A stretch of DNA of 64,000 nucleotides from NCBI RefSeq assembly GCF_002874965.1, contig NZ_CP025624.1:1674001-1738000 (forward strand), given 5' to 3'. Position 1 is the stretch's first letter. Every line of letters starts with the position of its first letter. This document shows, piece after piece, positions 26,079 to 36,388 of the stretch. Source of the DNA: Pseudomonas sp. NC02 (GTDB taxonomy: Bacteria; Pseudomonadota; Gammaproteobacteria; Pseudomonadales; Pseudomonadaceae). The notes under the pieces were generated by a model, which was given only the letters and a program-made list of their open reading frames with translations, was not told where the DNA came from and searched no databases. Position numbers and translations under genes: made by a program.

Positions 26079-26675
26079 ATGTCCAGACCCCAATGCTCCC
26101 GCTGCCTGCGGCCCACCACTCACTGCCTGTGCGCGCTGATTCCCCGGCTGGATAGCCGAACCCGGGTGTTGCTGTTGCAGCACCCAAGTGAGGTCAATCA
26201 CGCCTTGAATACCGCGCGGTTGGCGGCGCTGGGCTTGGTGAATGCGCAGCTGGTGGTGGGGGAGGTGTTTGAGGATTTGCAGGCGTTGTTGAATCCGCCG
26301 GGTTATCAGGCGCGTCTGTTGTTTCCGGACGAAAATGCCCAACCCTTGCAGGCCTACACGCCATCCGACGAACCGTTGCTGTTGGTGGTGCCGGACGGTA
26401 CCTGGCGCAAGGCGCGCAAGTTGCTGCACCTCAATCCTTTATTGGCGGCGCTGCCTCGGGTGACGCTGGCGGAAGGCGCCGTGTCCCGTTATCGGCTGCG
26501 CAAGGCACCGGGGCCCGGGGCGTTGTCGACGGTGGAGGCCATCGTGCAGGCGTTGCAGGTGCTTGAAGCGCCCACCTCATTTGAGCCGCTGCTGAAACCG
26601 TTCGAGGCATTGATCGAAGGACAGATTGCCGCGATGGGCGATGAAGTGTTCCAGAGAAACCACGGCCCCGCCTGA
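26079..26675 (+). CDS. tapT: DTW-domain tRNA-uridine aminocarboxypropyltransferase
   Basis: 198 residues. Four-cysteine N-terminal cluster CSRCLRPTTHCLC (zinc-like), then the DTW fold with LLLQHPSEVNHALNTARL and the name-giving motif as PDGTWRKARKLL, and the end motif RYRLRKAPGPGALSTVEA. The family makes acp3U in tRNA from S-adenosylmethionine (E. coli TapT acts at position 47). Only 6 bp after gbuR, though the functions are unrelated. Confidence 0.88.
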   Translation: MSRPQCSRCLRPTTHCLCALIPRLDSRTRVLLLQHPSEVNHALNTARLAALGLVNAQLVVGEVFEDLQALLNPPGYQARLLFPDENAQPLQAYTPSDEPLLLVVPDGTWRKARKLLHLNPLLAALPRVTLAEGAVSRYRLRKAPGPGALSTVEAIVQALQVLEAPTSFEPLLKPFEALIEGQIAAMGDEVFQRNHGPA

Positions 26676-26775
26676 CTTATTCCATTAAGCGATAAGCACC
26701 ACACTTTGCGTGATATGGCCCGCCAGCCTTTCCCGGTATGATGGTCGCCCCCGCAGTCTGGATTGCGAATACGCC

Positions 26776-27678
26776 ATGACCTTGCAGTACCCCACCATCG
26801 CCGATTGCGTCGGCAACACCCCGCTGGTCCGCTTGCAGCGCCTGCCGGGCAACACCAGCAATACCTTGTTGCTCAAGCTCGAAGGGAACAACCCGGCCGG
26901 CTCGGTCAAGGACCGCCCGGCGTTGTCGATGATCACCCGCGCCGAGTTGCGTGGGCAGATCAAGCCCGGCGACACCCTGATCGAAGCCACCTCCGGTAAC
27001 ACCGGGATTGCCCTGGCCATGGCCGCGGCGATCAAGGGCTACAAGATGGTCCTGATCATGCCCGACAACGGCAGCGCCGAGCGCAAGGCGGCGATGACCG
27101 CCTACGGCGCCGAGTTGATCCTGGTCACCCAGGAAGAAGGCATGGAAGGCGCCCGCGACCTCGCCGAGCGTATGGCTGCCGAAGGCCGTGGCCTGGTGCT
27201 GGACCAGTTCGCCAACGGCGACAACCCCGAGGCGCACTACACCACCACTGGCCCGGAAATCTGGCGCCAGACCCAGGGCACCATCACTCACTTCGTGAGT
27301 TCGATGGGCACCACCGGCACCATCATGGGCAATTCGCGCTACCTCAAGGAGCAGAATCCCGAGATCCAGATCGTCGGCCTGCAACCGATGGAAGGCGCAG
27401 CGATCCCGGGGATCCGTCGTTGGCCCGAAGAGTACTTGCCGAAGATCTACAACGCGGCTCGCGTCGATCGCATCATCGACATGGCCCAGCGTGAAGCCGA
27501 AGACACCACCCGCCGCCTGGCCCGTGAAGAAGGGATCTTCTGCGGCGTGTCGTCCGGTGGCGCGGTGGCCGGGATGTTGCGCTTGTCCCAGGAGTTGGAA
27601 AACGCGGTGATCGTCGCGATCATCTGTGACCGTGGCGACCGTTACCTGTCGACCGGCATTTTCGACGCGCCCAACTGA
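26776..27678 (+). CDS. cysM: cysteine synthase B (O-acetylserine sulfhydrylase)
   Basis: 300 residues from ATG 26776. PLP-binding lysine in the [13 protein letters not shown] string, substrate loop [12 protein letters not shown], and the glycine loop [12 protein letters not shown] hold the cofactor. CysM makes cysteine (or S-sulfocysteine from thiosulfate) in the cytosol. Gene order cysM-rlmD-relA-mazG is the standard pseudomonad arrangement. Its TGA overlaps the rlmD ATG by one base. Confidence 0.95.
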   Translation: MTLQYPTIADCVGNTPLVRLQRLPGNTSNTLLLKLEGNNPAGSVKDRPALSMITRAELRGQIKPGDTLIEATSGNTGIALAMAAAIKGYKMVLIMPDNGSAERKAAMTAYGAELILVTQEEGMEGARDLAERMAAEGRGLVLDQFANGDNPEAHYTTTGPEIWRQTQGTITHFVSSMGTTGTIMGNSRYLKEQNPEIQIVGLQPMEGAAIPGIRRWPEEYLPKIYNAARVDRIIDMAQREAEDTTRRLAREEGIFCGVSSGGAVAGMLRLSQELENAVIVAIICDRGDRYLSTGIFDAPN

Positions 27679-29030
27679 TGGCCAAGCACGAGAGAGGCCT
27701 GCGCTTCCAACCGACGGGCGGCAGCCGGGCCCCACAGATTCCCGTAGGCAAGAAGCAGCGCCTGACCATCGAGCGCCTGGCCAACGACGGCCGCGGCATT
27801 GTGTTCTTTGAAGGCCGCACCTGGTTTGTCGTGGGTGCGCTGGCCGGTGAAGAGGTGGAAGCGCGGGTGTTGGGCGCCCACGGCAAAGTGGTCGAGGCGC
27901 GCACCGAGCGCGTATTTACCGCCAGCGAACTGCGCCGTCCGGCACCCTGTGTGCACGCCGGCCGCTGTGGCGGTTGCAGCCTGCAACACTTGCCCCATGA
28001 CGAACAACTCGCCCTGAAACAGCGCATGCTCGCCGAGCAATTATCCCGTGTGGCAGGTGTCGAACCCCAGGAGTGGGCCGCGCCTTTGAGCGGGCCGGAA
28101 TTCGGCTATCGTCGCCGCGCCCGCGTGGCCGTGCGCTGGGATGCCAAGGCGAAGAAACTTGAAGTCGGCTTTCGTGCCGTGGCCAGCCAGGACATCGTCG
28201 CCATTGACGATTGCCCGGTGCTGGTACAGGCCTTGCAACCGATCATGCAGCGTTTGCCCAACATGCTGCGGCGCTTGAGCAAGCCTCAGGCGTTGGGGCA
28301 TGTGGAATTATTCAGTGGTTCGTCGATTGCCGTGTTGTTGCGACACATGGCGCCCTTGTCCGAAGCGGACCTGACGATCCTGCAGGAATTTTGCACGTTC
28401 CATGAAGCCCAACTGTGGCTGCATGGCGAGGGCCAGCCGCAACCGGTCGAACCAGGCCAGGCCTTGGGCTATCGTCTGGAACCGTGGGATTTGCAGTTGG
28501 CGTACCGCCCGGGAGACTTTGTGCAGGTCAACGCCGGGGTCAACCAGGCGATGGTCGCCCAGGCGCTGGATTGGCTGGCGCCGAAGCCCGACGAGCGGGT
28601 GCTGGATTTGTTTTGTGGCTTGGGCAACTTCGCCTTGCCGCTGGCCCGCCAAGTGCGGGAAGTGGTGGCGGTGGAAGGGGTGCAGGCCATGGTGGACCGG
28701 GCGGCACAGAATGCCGTCAGCAATAATTTGCATAATGTTCAGGTTTTTCAGGCCGATTTGTCCCAGCCTTTGACCGACGCGGAATGGGCCAAACAGGGCT
28801 TTTCTGCGGTACTCTTGGACCCACCCCGCGATGGTGCCCTGGAGGTTGTGCGCAAGCTCGCTACCCTGGGGGCTGATCGCCTGGTGTATGTGTCCTGCAA
28901 TCCGGCAACGCTGGCGCGGGACACGGTCGAGTTGGTCAAGCAAGGCTACCGGCTAAAACGTGCCGGGATCCTCGACATGTTTCCCCAGACGGCCCATGTC
29001 GAGGCCATGGCGTTATTTGAAGCGGGCTAG
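27678..29030 (+). CDS. rlmD: 23S rRNA (uracil(1939)-C5)-methyltransferase
   Basis: 450 residues. TRAM domain at the N-terminus ([19 protein letters not shown]), iron-sulphur cysteines in [15 protein letters not shown] plus DDCPVL, SAM site [15 protein letters not shown] and catalytic [10 protein letters not shown]. It methylates U1939 of 23S rRNA. Starts on the cysM stop codon (TGATG), so translation is coupled. Confidence 0.95.
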   Translation: MAKHERGLRFQPTGGSRAPQIPVGKKQRLTIERLANDGRGIVFFEGRTWFVVGALAGEEVEARVLGAHGKVVEARTERVFTASELRRPAPCVHAGRCGGCSLQHLPHDEQLALKQRMLAEQLSRVAGVEPQEWAAPLSGPEFGYRRRARVAVRWDAKAKKLEVGFRAVASQDIVAIDDCPVLVQALQPIMQRLPNMLRRLSKPQALGHVELFSGSSIAVLLRHMAPLSEADLTILQEFCTFHEAQLWLHGEGQPQPVEPGQALGYRLEPWDLQLAYRPGDFVQVNAGVNQAMVAQALDWLAPKPDERVLDLFCGLGNFALPLARQVREVVAVEGVQAMVDRAAQNAVSNNLHNVQVFQADLSQPLTDAEWAKQGFSAVLLDPPRDGALEVVRKLATLGADRLVYVSCNPATLARDTVELVKQGYRLKRAGILDMFPQTAHVEAMALFEAG

Positions 29031-29166
29031 GATGCCCGTTTAATCCGACTGGCCTGCATCTCCTGGGCCTGTGACCTGCCAGGGAGCGTGCACAAGCTTT
29101 TTTTGTAAAGCAGGTCAGCGATGATTTTGACGCACTAAAAGGTGCGTCGTAGGGAAGGTAAGCAAG

Positions 29167-31410
29167 ATGGTACAGGTGAGAGCACACCAGCCGATCAACA
29201 CCGACGGCAGTATCAATCTCGAGGCATGGCTGGATCATGCCATCAGTGTCGACCCGGCACTGGACCGTGAAGCCTTGAAAGCAGCCTGCGAGTTCGCTCG
29301 TGAGTCTGAACAGCAAGACAATGCGGCGAAGAACCTGTGGGCCGAAGGCACTTCAAGCTTTCGCACCGGGTTGGAAATCGCCGAGATCCTCGCCGATCTC
29401 AAGCTCGATCAGGATTCGCTGATCGCGGCGGTGCTGTATCGCGGCGTGCGCGAAGGGCACATTCAGTTGCCCACCATCAGCCAGCGTTTCGGCACCGTGG
29501 TGGCCAAGCTGATCGACGGCGTGCTGCGCATGGCGGCGATCAGTGCCAGCCTCAGCCCGCGCCAGTCGATGGTGCTGGGCACCCAGGGCCAGGTGGAAAA
29601 CCTGCGCAAGATGCTGGTGGCGATGGTCGACGACGTGCGCGTCGCCTTGATCAAGCTGGCCGAGCGTACCTGCGCGATTCGGGCGGTGAAAACCGCCGAC
29701 GACGAAAAGCGCAACCGCGTCGCCCGCGAGGTGTTCGACATCTACGCGCCGCTGGCCCACCGCCTGGGCATCGGCCATATCAAGTGGGAACTGGAGGACC
29801 TGTCCTTCCGTTACCTCGAACCCGATCAATACAAACAGATTGCCACGCTGCTCCATGAGCGGCGGCTGGACCGTGAGCGCTTTATCGCCGACGTGATGAG
29901 CCAGTTACGCACGGAATTGCAGGCCACCGGCGTTGAAGCCGACATCAGCGGCCGGGCCAAACACATCTATTCCATCTGGCGCAAAATGCAGCGCAAGGGC
30001 CTGGCCTTCAGCCAGATCTACGACGTGCGCGCCGTGCGTGTGCTGGTGCCGGAAATGCGCGACTGCTACACCGCGCTGGGTATCGTGCACACGCTGTGGC
30101 GGCACATCCCCAAGGAATTCGACGACTACATCGCCAACCCCAAGGAAAACGGTTACCGCTCACTGCACACGGCAGTGATCGGCCCCGAGGGCAAGGTGCT
30201 GGAAGTACAGATCCGCACCCACGCGATGCACGAAGAGGCGGAGCTGGGCGTATGCGCTCACTGGCGCTACAAGGGCACCGACGTCAAGGCCGGGTCGAAC
30301 CAGTACGAAGAGAAAATCTCCTGGTTGCGCCAGGTGCTGGAGTGGCACGAAGAGCTGGGCGACATCGGCGGTTTGGCCGACCAGCTGCGGGTAGATATCG
30401 AACCTGACCGGGTCTACATCTTCACCCCCGACGGCCACGCGATCGACCTGCCCAAGGGCGCCACACCGCTGGATTTTGCGTACCGGGTGCACACCGAGAT
30501 CGGCCACAACTGCCGTGGCGCCAAGATCAACGGGCGCATCGTGCCGCTCAACTACAGCCTGCAGACCGGTGAACAGGTCGAGATCATTACCAGCAAGCAC
30601 GGTACGCCGAGCCGCGACTGGCTGAACCCGAACCTGGGCTACATCACCACGTCCAGGGCGCGGGCGAAGATCGTCCACTGGTTCAAATTGCAGGCGCGCG
30701 ACCAGAACGTCGCCGCCGGCAAGACCTTGCTCGAGCGCGAATTGGCACGCCTGGGCCTGCCGCAGGTGGACTTCGACAAGCTGGCCGAAAAGGCCAACAT
30801 GAAGATCGCCGAAGACATGTTCGCCGCCCTCGGTGCCGGCGATCTGCGCCTGGCGCAGTTGGTCAACCTGGCCCAGCAACTGGTTGAGCCGGAGCGGGGC
30901 AGCGAGCAGCTGGAACTGATTCCACGCAAGGCCACCGGCTACAAGCCGGGCAAGCGCGGCGATATCCAGATCCAGGGCGTCGGCAACCTGATGACGCAAA
31001 TGGCCGGCTGCTGCCAGCCATTGCCGGGCGACGCCATCGTCGGTTACATCACTCAGGGCCGCGGGGTGAGCATTCACCGCCAGGACTGTGCCTCGGTGTT
31101 GCAACTGGGCGGGCGCGAGCCGGAGCGGATCATCCAGGTCAGTTGGGGCCCGGTGCCGGTGTTGACCTATCCGGTGGACATCATCATTCGTGCCTACGAC
31201 CGTTCCGGGCTGCTGCGTGATGTGTCGCAGGTGCTGCTCAATGAGCGGATCAACGTGCTGGCGGTCAACACCCGCTCGAACAAAGAGGACAACACGGCGC
31301 TGATGTCCCTGACCATCGAGATTCCGGGGCTGGACGCGTTGGGTCGGTTGCTGGGGCGTATTTCCCAGTTGCCGAACATCATTGAGACCCGGCGTAATCG
31401 CACGCCATGA
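29167..31410 (+). CDS. relA: (p)ppGpp synthetase RelA
   Basis: 747 residues. Order: degenerate HD domain (the hydrolase HD pair is missing; LYRGVREGHI stands there), synthetase domain with NPKENGYRSLHTAV, TGS domain (YIFTPDGHAIDLPKGATPLD), zinc-finger region with AGCCQPLPGD, and C-terminal ACT domain (IIIRAYDRSGLLRDVSQVLL). Ribosome-bound RelA makes pppGpp when uncharged tRNA accumulates. ATG 29167 with AAGG upstream; a REPIN follows the stop. Confidence 0.96.
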   Translation: MVQVRAHQPINTDGSINLEAWLDHAISVDPALDREALKAACEFARESEQQDNAAKNLWAEGTSSFRTGLEIAEILADLKLDQDSLIAAVLYRGVREGHIQLPTISQRFGTVVAKLIDGVLRMAAISASLSPRQSMVLGTQGQVENLRKMLVAMVDDVRVALIKLAERTCAIRAVKTADDEKRNRVAREVFDIYAPLAHRLGIGHIKWELEDLSFRYLEPDQYKQIATLLHERRLDRERFIADVMSQLRTELQATGVEADISGRAKHIYSIWRKMQRKGLAFSQIYDVRAVRVLVPEMRDCYTALGIVHTLWRHIPKEFDDYIANPKENGYRSLHTAVIGPEGKVLEVQIRTHAMHEEAELGVCAHWRYKGTDVKAGSNQYEEKISWLRQVLEWHEELGDIGGLADQLRVDIEPDRVYIFTPDGHAIDLPKGATPLDFAYRVHTEIGHNCRGAKINGRIVPLNYSLQTGEQVEIITSKHGTPSRDWLNPNLGYITTSRARAKIVHWFKLQARDQNVAAGKTLLERELARLGLPQVDFDKLAEKANMKIAEDMFAALGAGDLRLAQLVNLAQQLVEPERGSEQLELIPRKATGYKPGKRGDIQIQGVGNLMTQMAGCCQPLPGDAIVGYITQGRGVSIHRQDCASVLQLGGREPERIIQVSWGPVPVLTYPVDIIIRAYDRSGLLRDVSQVLLNERINVLAVNTRSNKEDNTALMSLTIEIPGLDALGRLLGRISQLPNIIETRRNRTP

Positions 31411-31433
31411 GTAGCTGGATGAGCGCGGACTGA

Positions 31434-31527
31434 AATGTGGGAGCGGGCTTGCTCGCGAAGGCGATGTGTCTGTCAAATATCAGGCAACTGACACGACGCC
31501 TTCGCGAGCAAGCCCGCTCCCACATTT
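31434..31527. repeat. REPIN (GGGAGCGGGC class)
   Basis: AATGTGGGAGCGGGCTTGCT and AGCAAGCCCGCTCCCACATT are exact mirror copies at the two ends; the inner part GGCG...CGCC is also paired. Located between relA and mazG. Confidence 0.93.
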
Positions 31528-31563
31528 GATCCTCAGCGTTCCCACTTCTGCGGAAAGAGACTG

Positions 31564-32397
31564 ATGTATTCACTTGAAGACCTGCTGCACCTGATGAACC
31601 GCCTGCGCGACCCGCAATACGGTTGCCCGTGGGACATCAAGCAAACCTACGCCACCATCGTCCCCCACACCCTGGAAGAAGCCTACGAAGTCGCCGATGC
31701 GATCGAGCGCGGGGATTTTGATCACCTGCAAGGTGAGCTGGGCGACCTGTTGTTCCAGGTGGTGTATTACAGCCAGCTGGCGCGGGAAGAAGGGCGCTTC
31801 GAATTCGCTGGGGTGATCGACAGCATTACCCGCAAGTTGATTCGCCGTCACCCGCATGTGTTTCCCACGGGAGACTTGTACGCGCCGCTGGATATTCCGC
31901 AGCTGAGCGAAGAGCAGGTCAAGCAGCGTTGGGAAGAAATAAAGGCCGAGGAGCGTGCGGAAAAGTCCGACGTCCCACAGCAGTTATCCCTGCTGGATGA
32001 TGTGCCCACGGCCTTGCCGGCGCTTTCCCGCGCCGCCAAATTGCAAAAGCGCGCCGGGCAGGTGGGTTTCGACTGGCCGGCCGCGTTGCCCGTGGTGGAT
32101 AACGTGCGCGAAGAGCTGGATGAAGTGCTCGAAGCCATGGCCGATAACGACCCGGCAGCCATCGCCGATGAAGTAGGTGACCTGCTGTTTGCGGCGGTCA
32201 ACCTGGCCCGTCACCTCCAGGTCGACCCGGAAGCAGCCTTGCGTTTAGCCAACGCTAAATTCGAACGACGTTTCCGATTTATCGAACAGGCATTGCGCGA
32301 GACCCACCGTCCCATAGAAGATTGCACCCTCGAAGAGTTGGACGCCCTGTGGGGCGAAGCCAAACGCCAGGAAAAGAATCTGTCCAGCTGCGGCTGA
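31564..32397 (+). CDS. mazG: nucleoside triphosphate pyrophosphohydrolase MazG
   Basis: 277 residues with two MazG all-alpha NTPase repeats: LEEAYEVADAIE with GELGDLLFQVVYYS and REELDEVLEAM with ADEVGDLLFAAVNLA. The EExxE/ExxD acids bind magnesium. It hydrolyses NTPs to NMPs and lowers ppGpp in E. coli; the place behind relA is conserved. Length close to E. coli MazG (263). Confidence 0.94.
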   Translation: MYSLEDLLHLMNRLRDPQYGCPWDIKQTYATIVPHTLEEAYEVADAIERGDFDHLQGELGDLLFQVVYYSQLAREEGRFEFAGVIDSITRKLIRRHPHVFPTGDLYAPLDIPQLSEEQVKQRWEEIKAEERAEKSDVPQQLSLLDDVPTALPALSRAAKLQKRAGQVGFDWPAALPVVDNVREELDEVLEAMADNDPAAIADEVGDLLFAAVNLARHLQVDPEAALRLANAKFERRFRFIEQALRETHRPIEDCTLEELDALWGEAKRQEKNLSSCG

Positions 32398-32422
32398 GCC
32401 GTTGCCCAAGTGAGTAAGCACC

Positions 32423-32968
32423 ATGAGCATTTCCCTTCGCGACCAGTTGCTCAAAGCAGGCCTGGTCAACCAAAAGCAGGCCAAGCAGGTCGGCAAAGAG
32501 AAACAGAAACAGCAGCGCCTGGTGCATAAAGGCCAGGCCGAAGCGGACGACAGCCAGGCGCGCCTGGCCATCCAGGCGCATGCCGAAAAGGTCAAGCGCG
32601 ACCAGGAGCTGAACCGTCAGCAGCAGGAAAAAGCCGAGGCCAAGGCCCGCGTTGCGCAGGTCAAGCAATTGATCGAAACCTCGCGCCTGCCCAAGCTGAC
32701 CACCGAGGACTACTACAACTTCGTGGATGACAAGAAGGTCAAGCGCCTGTCGGTCAACACGCTGATGCGTAACAAGCTGAGCAACGGCTCCCTGGCGATC
32801 GTGCATCACGGTGGCGGTTACGAGGTGATCCCGCGCGAAGCCGCGCTGAAGATCCAGGAGCGGGCGCCAGAGCGCATCGTCCAGATGAACGTCCTGACCG
32901 AAAGCCAGGTGCCGGATGAGGATGATCCGTACGCCGCCTACCAGATCCCTGACGACCTGATGTGGTAA
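32423..32968 (+). CDS. DUF2058 nucleoid/polynucleotide-associated protein (YaiL-like)
   Basis: 181 residues, soluble. Opening MSISLRDQLLKAGLVNQKQA, long Lys/Gln-rich helix (about 20-90), then a compact domain with TTEDYYNFVDDKKVKRL and HHGGGYEVIP. This is the DUF2058/YaiL family; role unknown, nucleic-acid binding suggested by charge. 25 bp after mazG, probably the last gene of that operon. Confidence 0.87.
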   Translation: MSISLRDQLLKAGLVNQKQAKQVGKEKQKQQRLVHKGQAEADDSQARLAIQAHAEKVKRDQELNRQQQEKAEAKARVAQVKQLIETSRLPKLTTEDYYNFVDDKKVKRLSVNTLMRNKLSNGSLAIVHHGGGYEVIPREAALKIQERAPERIVQMNVLTESQVPDEDDPYAAYQIPDDLMW

Positions 32969-33003
32969 TGCGTTAGAAACACACATTGTGGCGAGACGGC
33001 TTG

Positions 33004-33047
33004 TTGTGGCGAGGGAGCTTGCTCCCGCTGGGGCGCGAAGCGCCCCC
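33004..33047. repeat. single REP element (GGCGAGGGAGC class)
   Basis: TGTGGCGAGGGAGCTTGCTC, then a second small hairpin GGGGCGC-GAA-GCGCCCC. There is no mirror copy nearby, so this is a REP singlet rather than a REPIN. A truncated REP-like stretch TTGTGGCGAGACGGCTTG lies just before it (32986-33003). Confidence 0.75.
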
Positions 33048-33070
33048 AAAATCCCAACCCCCAACCCCCA

Positions 33071-33107
33071 AAACACAAACCCCGCTCAAAAGGCGGGGTT
33101 TGTGTTT
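33071..33107. terminator. bidirectional terminator after the mazG operon
   Basis: AAACACAAACCCCGC (33071-33085) and GCGGGGTTTGTGTTT (33093-33107) form a 15-bp stem. It is strong in both directions but has only short T-runs inside the stem. Confidence 0.82.
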
Positions 33108-33156
33108 ATAGACACTCCAGCTGCGTGGGGCTGGTTATCTACAGGATTTCAGAGTT

Positions 33157-33345
33157 TCAGGAGCTTTGCGCCTGGCGTTTCATCTCAAGGGTCTCGAGCT
33201 CGTTTTTATAATTATGAGCTTCGGTCTCGTCGTGAAACATGCCGACCAGCAGGTCTTGCTGGTGTACATCCCAGATGTGAATCCCGTGGGCTACTGCTTC
33301 ATGGGACATATGTTCATCGTCGCGTTCAGTTACTTTTACAGTCAT
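33157..33345 (-). CDS. 62-residue conserved hypothetical protein
   Basis: Starts MTVKVTERDDEHMSHEAVAH at 33345 with GGAG seven bases upstream and ends LEMKRQAQSS. Soluble, acidic and helical in the second half. The clear ribosome site and Pseudomonas codon use support a real gene. Function not recognised. Confidence 0.65.
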   Translation of the reverse strand: MTVKVTERDDEHMSHEAVAHGIHIWDVHQQDLLVGMFHDETEAHNYKNELETLEMKRQAQSS

Positions 33346-33552
33346 CTGCTTGCTCCAATCTCTGGTTGATCTGCGGCAAGGCGTCGCAGGCCTTTGTTAT
33401 ATGATTTGTTAGCTTGCTAAGTAAATAACCAGGAATTGCAACACACCTTTACAGAAACTGGAGTAATCCCGCGAGCCCACGGAAACCGCGACATTGCGTC
33501 GCAGGGCGCTGAGTTTTATGACAAAAGTTTCATGTTGGCGTCAGGCGACAGG

Positions 33553-33583
33553 CGAAAAAAAGCCCCGCGTACGCGAGGCTCTT
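33553..33583 (-). terminator. terminator of the purM-purN-DUF3108 operon
   Basis: AGCCCCGCGT and ACGCGAGGCT pair (33561-33580, one mismatch); the A-run 33555-33561 reads as a T-run on the minus strand, right after the DUF3108 stop. Confidence 0.8.
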
Positions 33584-33598
33584 TCATTGCGCAGAGGA

Positions 33599-34312
33599 TC
33601 AGCTGCCTTTGACAGCCTTGCCGTCAACGGTACCGTCTTGCAGCATGATGTTGTATTCCTTGCCGTCAGTCTCGACCTGGCGCAGGGCAACCAGGATGCC
33701 GCCCCAGTCCTTGGCAAACCACATTTGGGTAATGCGCTTGCTTTGAGTCGGGTCACGCACGCGCTCGACCTTGATCGCATCGATGGAGCCGGCTTTGGTC
33801 TGGACCTTTTCCGGGCCGATCACGCGGAAGTCGTAGGTATCGACATCAGTGCCTTCGACGACGTTGTAGCTCATGCTTTTCTTGCCGGCTGCCACATCGC
33901 GCTGCAATGCCAACTGGTAGGTCGACTTGTCGAGCATGCCGCTTTGAAGGGCCACGTTGACCGGGTCCTTGTTTTCAAAGCCGGTGACTTTCTTGGCCGT
34001 CTGATCGAAGTCGAGGTTGATCTTCTTCGTCTTGCCCAGGCCACCGCGTTCGAAGGTGTAGCTCACCGGTTGCAGGGCGTCTTTGTCGAAGCGGATCACG
34101 CTGGTTTCAGTCAGGCTGGCGATCATCATGGAAGCCTTGAAATTCAAGGTCCAGCTGCCGTTGTCATTCTTGGTCAGGCTGCGTTCTGCCGAACCACTCA
34201 TGGGCAACTGTTTCCAGTCGGCGGTGTAGCTGGCGGAGAAAGGGTGAAGGTCTGCCGCTTGCACGGCAGGCAAGGCGAACAGCGCAAAAGCGAAGAGCAG
34301 GGCGCGACGCAT
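33599..34312 (-). CDS. DUF3108 periplasmic protein
   Basis: 237 residues. Signal peptide MRRALLFAFALFALPAVQA, then beta-rich DUF3108 domain (FSASYTADWKQLPMSGSAER; GLGKTKKINLDFDQ; DVDTYDFRVIG). Proteins of this family are outer-envelope or periplasmic and of unknown role. It begins 8 bp after purN and shares its operon, a common arrangement in pseudomonads. Confidence 0.87.
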   Translation of the reverse strand: MRRALLFAFALFALPAVQAADLHPFSASYTADWKQLPMSGSAERSLTKNDNGSWTLNFKASMMIASLTETSVIRFDKDALQPVSYTFERGGLGKTKKINLDFDQTAKKVTGFENKDPVNVALQSGMLDKSTYQLALQRDVAAGKKSMSYNVVEGTDVDTYDFRVIGPEKVQTKAGSIDAIKVERVRDPTQSKRITQMWFAKDWGGILVALRQVETDGKEYNIMLQDGTVDGKAVKGS

Positions 34313-34320
34313 AAAGTCTC

Positions 34321-34971
34321 CTAGGTTCGAATCAAGTGGCCGCTGGCCGCAAGTAACTGACCGTCCAATAATGCACCGTGGTCGCCAAGAATCAACCGCC
34401 CCTCAGCGAACCAGCGAACAGCCAGCGGGTAAATCCTGTGTTCCTGGGTGTGAACCCGTTGCGCAAGCGTCTGCGCAGAGTCCGCAGACTCTACCGGAAC
34501 TACTGCCTGTACGACCAGAGGCCCGCCATCGAGTTCCTCGGTGACAAAGTGCACGCTGCAGCCGTGCTCGGTGTCGCCGGCCTCCAGGGCACGCTGATGG
34601 GTGTGTAACCCTTTGTATTTTGGCAGCAGGGACGGGTGGATATTCAGCAGACGCCCGTTGTAGTGACGCACGAAGTCAGCGCTGAGAATGCGCATGAAGC
34701 CGGCCAGTACCACGAGTTTGGGGTTGAAGGCGTCGATCAGTTCGATCAAGGCGCTGTCGAAGGCCTCGCGGCCTTCAAAAGCCTTGTGATCCAGGGAGCG
34801 GGTGTCGATACCTGCGTCCCTGGCGCGTTGCAGGCCGTAGGCGTCGCTGCGGTTGGAAATCACCGCAGCGATGCGCACCGGGCTGTCGCCGGCGCGCGTG
34901 CTGTCGATCAGGGCCTGCAAGTTACTGCCGGTGCCGGAGAGCAGCACCACGACATCACAGGTTGCAGGCAT
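34321..34971 (-). CDS. purN: phosphoribosylglycinamide formyltransferase
   Basis: 216 residues. LLSGTGSNLQALID binds the phosphoribosyl group, and the formyl-transfer set is seen as NGRLLNIHPSLLPKYKG plus HFVTEELDGGP. PurN uses 10-formyl-tetrahydrofolate in the third step of purine synthesis. Its ATG overlaps the purM stop by one base (TGATG). Confidence 0.96.
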   Translation of the reverse strand: MPATCDVVVLLSGTGSNLQALIDSTRAGDSPVRIAAVISNRSDAYGLQRARDAGIDTRSLDHKAFEGREAFDSALIELIDAFNPKLVVLAGFMRILSADFVRHYNGRLLNIHPSLLPKYKGLHTHQRALEAGDTEHGCSVHFVTEELDGGPLVVQAVVPVESADSAQTLAQRVHTQEHRIYPLAVRWFAEGRLILGDHGALLDGQLLAASGHLIRT

Positions 34972-36029
34972 CAGTGCGCCTTAAGGTTCTTCAGTTCAAC
35001 CTGAGCCGCGCCTTCAGGGGCGGTAGCGATCTGGCCGATGACCCAAGGCTGTTCGCCGGCTTCACGCAATACGTTCAGCGCGCTTTCAACGTGCTCTTGA
35101 GCCACGCAGATGACCATGCCCACGCCGCAGTTCAGCACGCGGTGCATCTCGGTTTCGTTGACGTTGCCTTTCTCTTGCAGCCAGTCGAAGACTGCCGGGC
35201 GCTGCCAGCTGGCCACGTCGACAATCGCCTGGGCGCCTTCAGGCAGTACGCGCGGGATGTTGTCCAGCAGGCCGCCACCGGTGATGTGGGCCATGGCCTT
35301 GACCGCGCCGGTGTCCTTGATCAGCTTGAGCAACGGCTTCACGTAGATGCGGGTCGGGGCCATCAGCAGGTCGGTCAAGGGCTTGCCGTCGAGCTGGATG
35401 GTTTCGATGTCGGCGCCGGACACTTCGATGATCTTGCGGATCAGCGAGTAGCCGTTGGAGTGCGGGCCGGACGATGGCAGGGCCAGCAGGGCGTCACCGG
35501 CAGCCACCTTGGAACCGTCGATGATTTCGGATTTTTCGACAACGCCGACGCAGAAACCGGCCAGGTCGTAGTCTTCGCCTTCGTACATGCCTGGCATTTC
35601 AGCGGTTTCGCCGCCGACCAGGGAGCAGCCGGACAGTTCGCAGCCAGCGCCAATGCCGGTGACCACCTGGGTAGCGGTCTCGACGTTGAGCTTGCCGGTG
35701 GCGTAGTAGTCAAGGAAGAACAGCGGTTCGGCGCCGCACACCACCAGGTCGTTCACGCACATGGCAACCAGGTCGATGCCGATGCTGTCGTGCTTGTTCA
35801 GGTTCAGTGCCAGGCGCAGCTTGGTGCCCACACCGTCGGTGCCGGAGACCAATACAGGCTGCTTGTAGCCGGCCGGGATCTCGCAGAGGGCGCCAAAACC
35901 GCCCAGGCCGCCCATGACTTCGGGGCGCGCAGTGCGCTTGGCGACGCTCTTGATGCGTTCGACCAATGCTTCACCGGCGTCGATGTCTACACCGGCGTCC
36001 TTGTAGCTCAGGGAGGGTTGCTTGCTCAT
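34971..36029 (-). CDS. purM: phosphoribosylformylglycinamidine cyclo-ligase
   Basis: 352 residues from ATG 36029. Family strings [48 protein letters not shown] and [15 protein letters not shown] are all intact. It closes the imidazole ring to give AIR. First gene of purM-purN-DUF3108. In-frame codons upstream to 36104 do not resemble the family. Confidence 0.96.
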   Translation of the reverse strand: MSKQPSLSYKDAGVDIDAGEALVERIKSVAKRTARPEVMGGLGGFGALCEIPAGYKQPVLVSGTDGVGTKLRLALNLNKHDSIGIDLVAMCVNDLVVCGAEPLFFLDYYATGKLNVETATQVVTGIGAGCELSGCSLVGGETAEMPGMYEGEDYDLAGFCVGVVEKSEIIDGSKVAAGDALLALPSSGPHSNGYSLIRKIIEVSGADIETIQLDGKPLTDLLMAPTRIYVKPLLKLIKDTGAVKAMAHITGGGLLDNIPRVLPEGAQAIVDVASWQRPAVFDWLQEKGNVNETEMHRVLNCGVGMVICVAQEHVESALNVLREAGEQPWVIGQIATAPEGAAQVELKNLKAH

Positions 36030-36388
36030 GATCCAGGCCTTTAGGGGGGATTCAGGGGTAACGACCGAATGCGGCGGGTGTACCGAAACCTGAAGTTTCA
36101 GCACGGCCTGCCATTGACGGTCTGCGAAGGCGCGCGATTTTATCAGGCTTGAGGGGCAGCGGCCATCCTCGGGCCGACGGGCAGGGGCAATAGCTGTTAA
36201 AAAAATCGCTAATCGAGTCGGTCACAGGCCCTATTAAGGTATAGCCTTTAACTCGCTATCGTTATGACAGTACAAAAACTTGCCGAGACCCTGTGAATGT
36301 TTTGCCGGTCGCTGTGGTCACAGCCTTGCTCAACAGTGTTCACGCGGTCTGTTCCAACCGCTTATTTGCCGTTCGGGAATCTTCTTTC
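36030..36388. other. 359-bp divergent intergenic region
   Basis: Separates purM and the DUF2066 gene. A possible -10 for purM (TAAAAT on the minus strand, near 36136-36143) and for the DUF2066 gene (TATAGCCT near 36241) are visible. An in-frame GTG at 36293 could extend the DUF2066 protein by 32 residues, but that stretch spoils its signal peptide. Nothing else seen. Confidence 0.45.

Noticed and set aside
29167..31410. Lost HD motif in RelA as a mutation
   Set aside because: RelA proteins of gamma-proteobacteria normally have an inactive hydrolase domain.
30160..31476. 438-codon open frame on the minus strand
   Set aside because: Antisense to relA; no family features.
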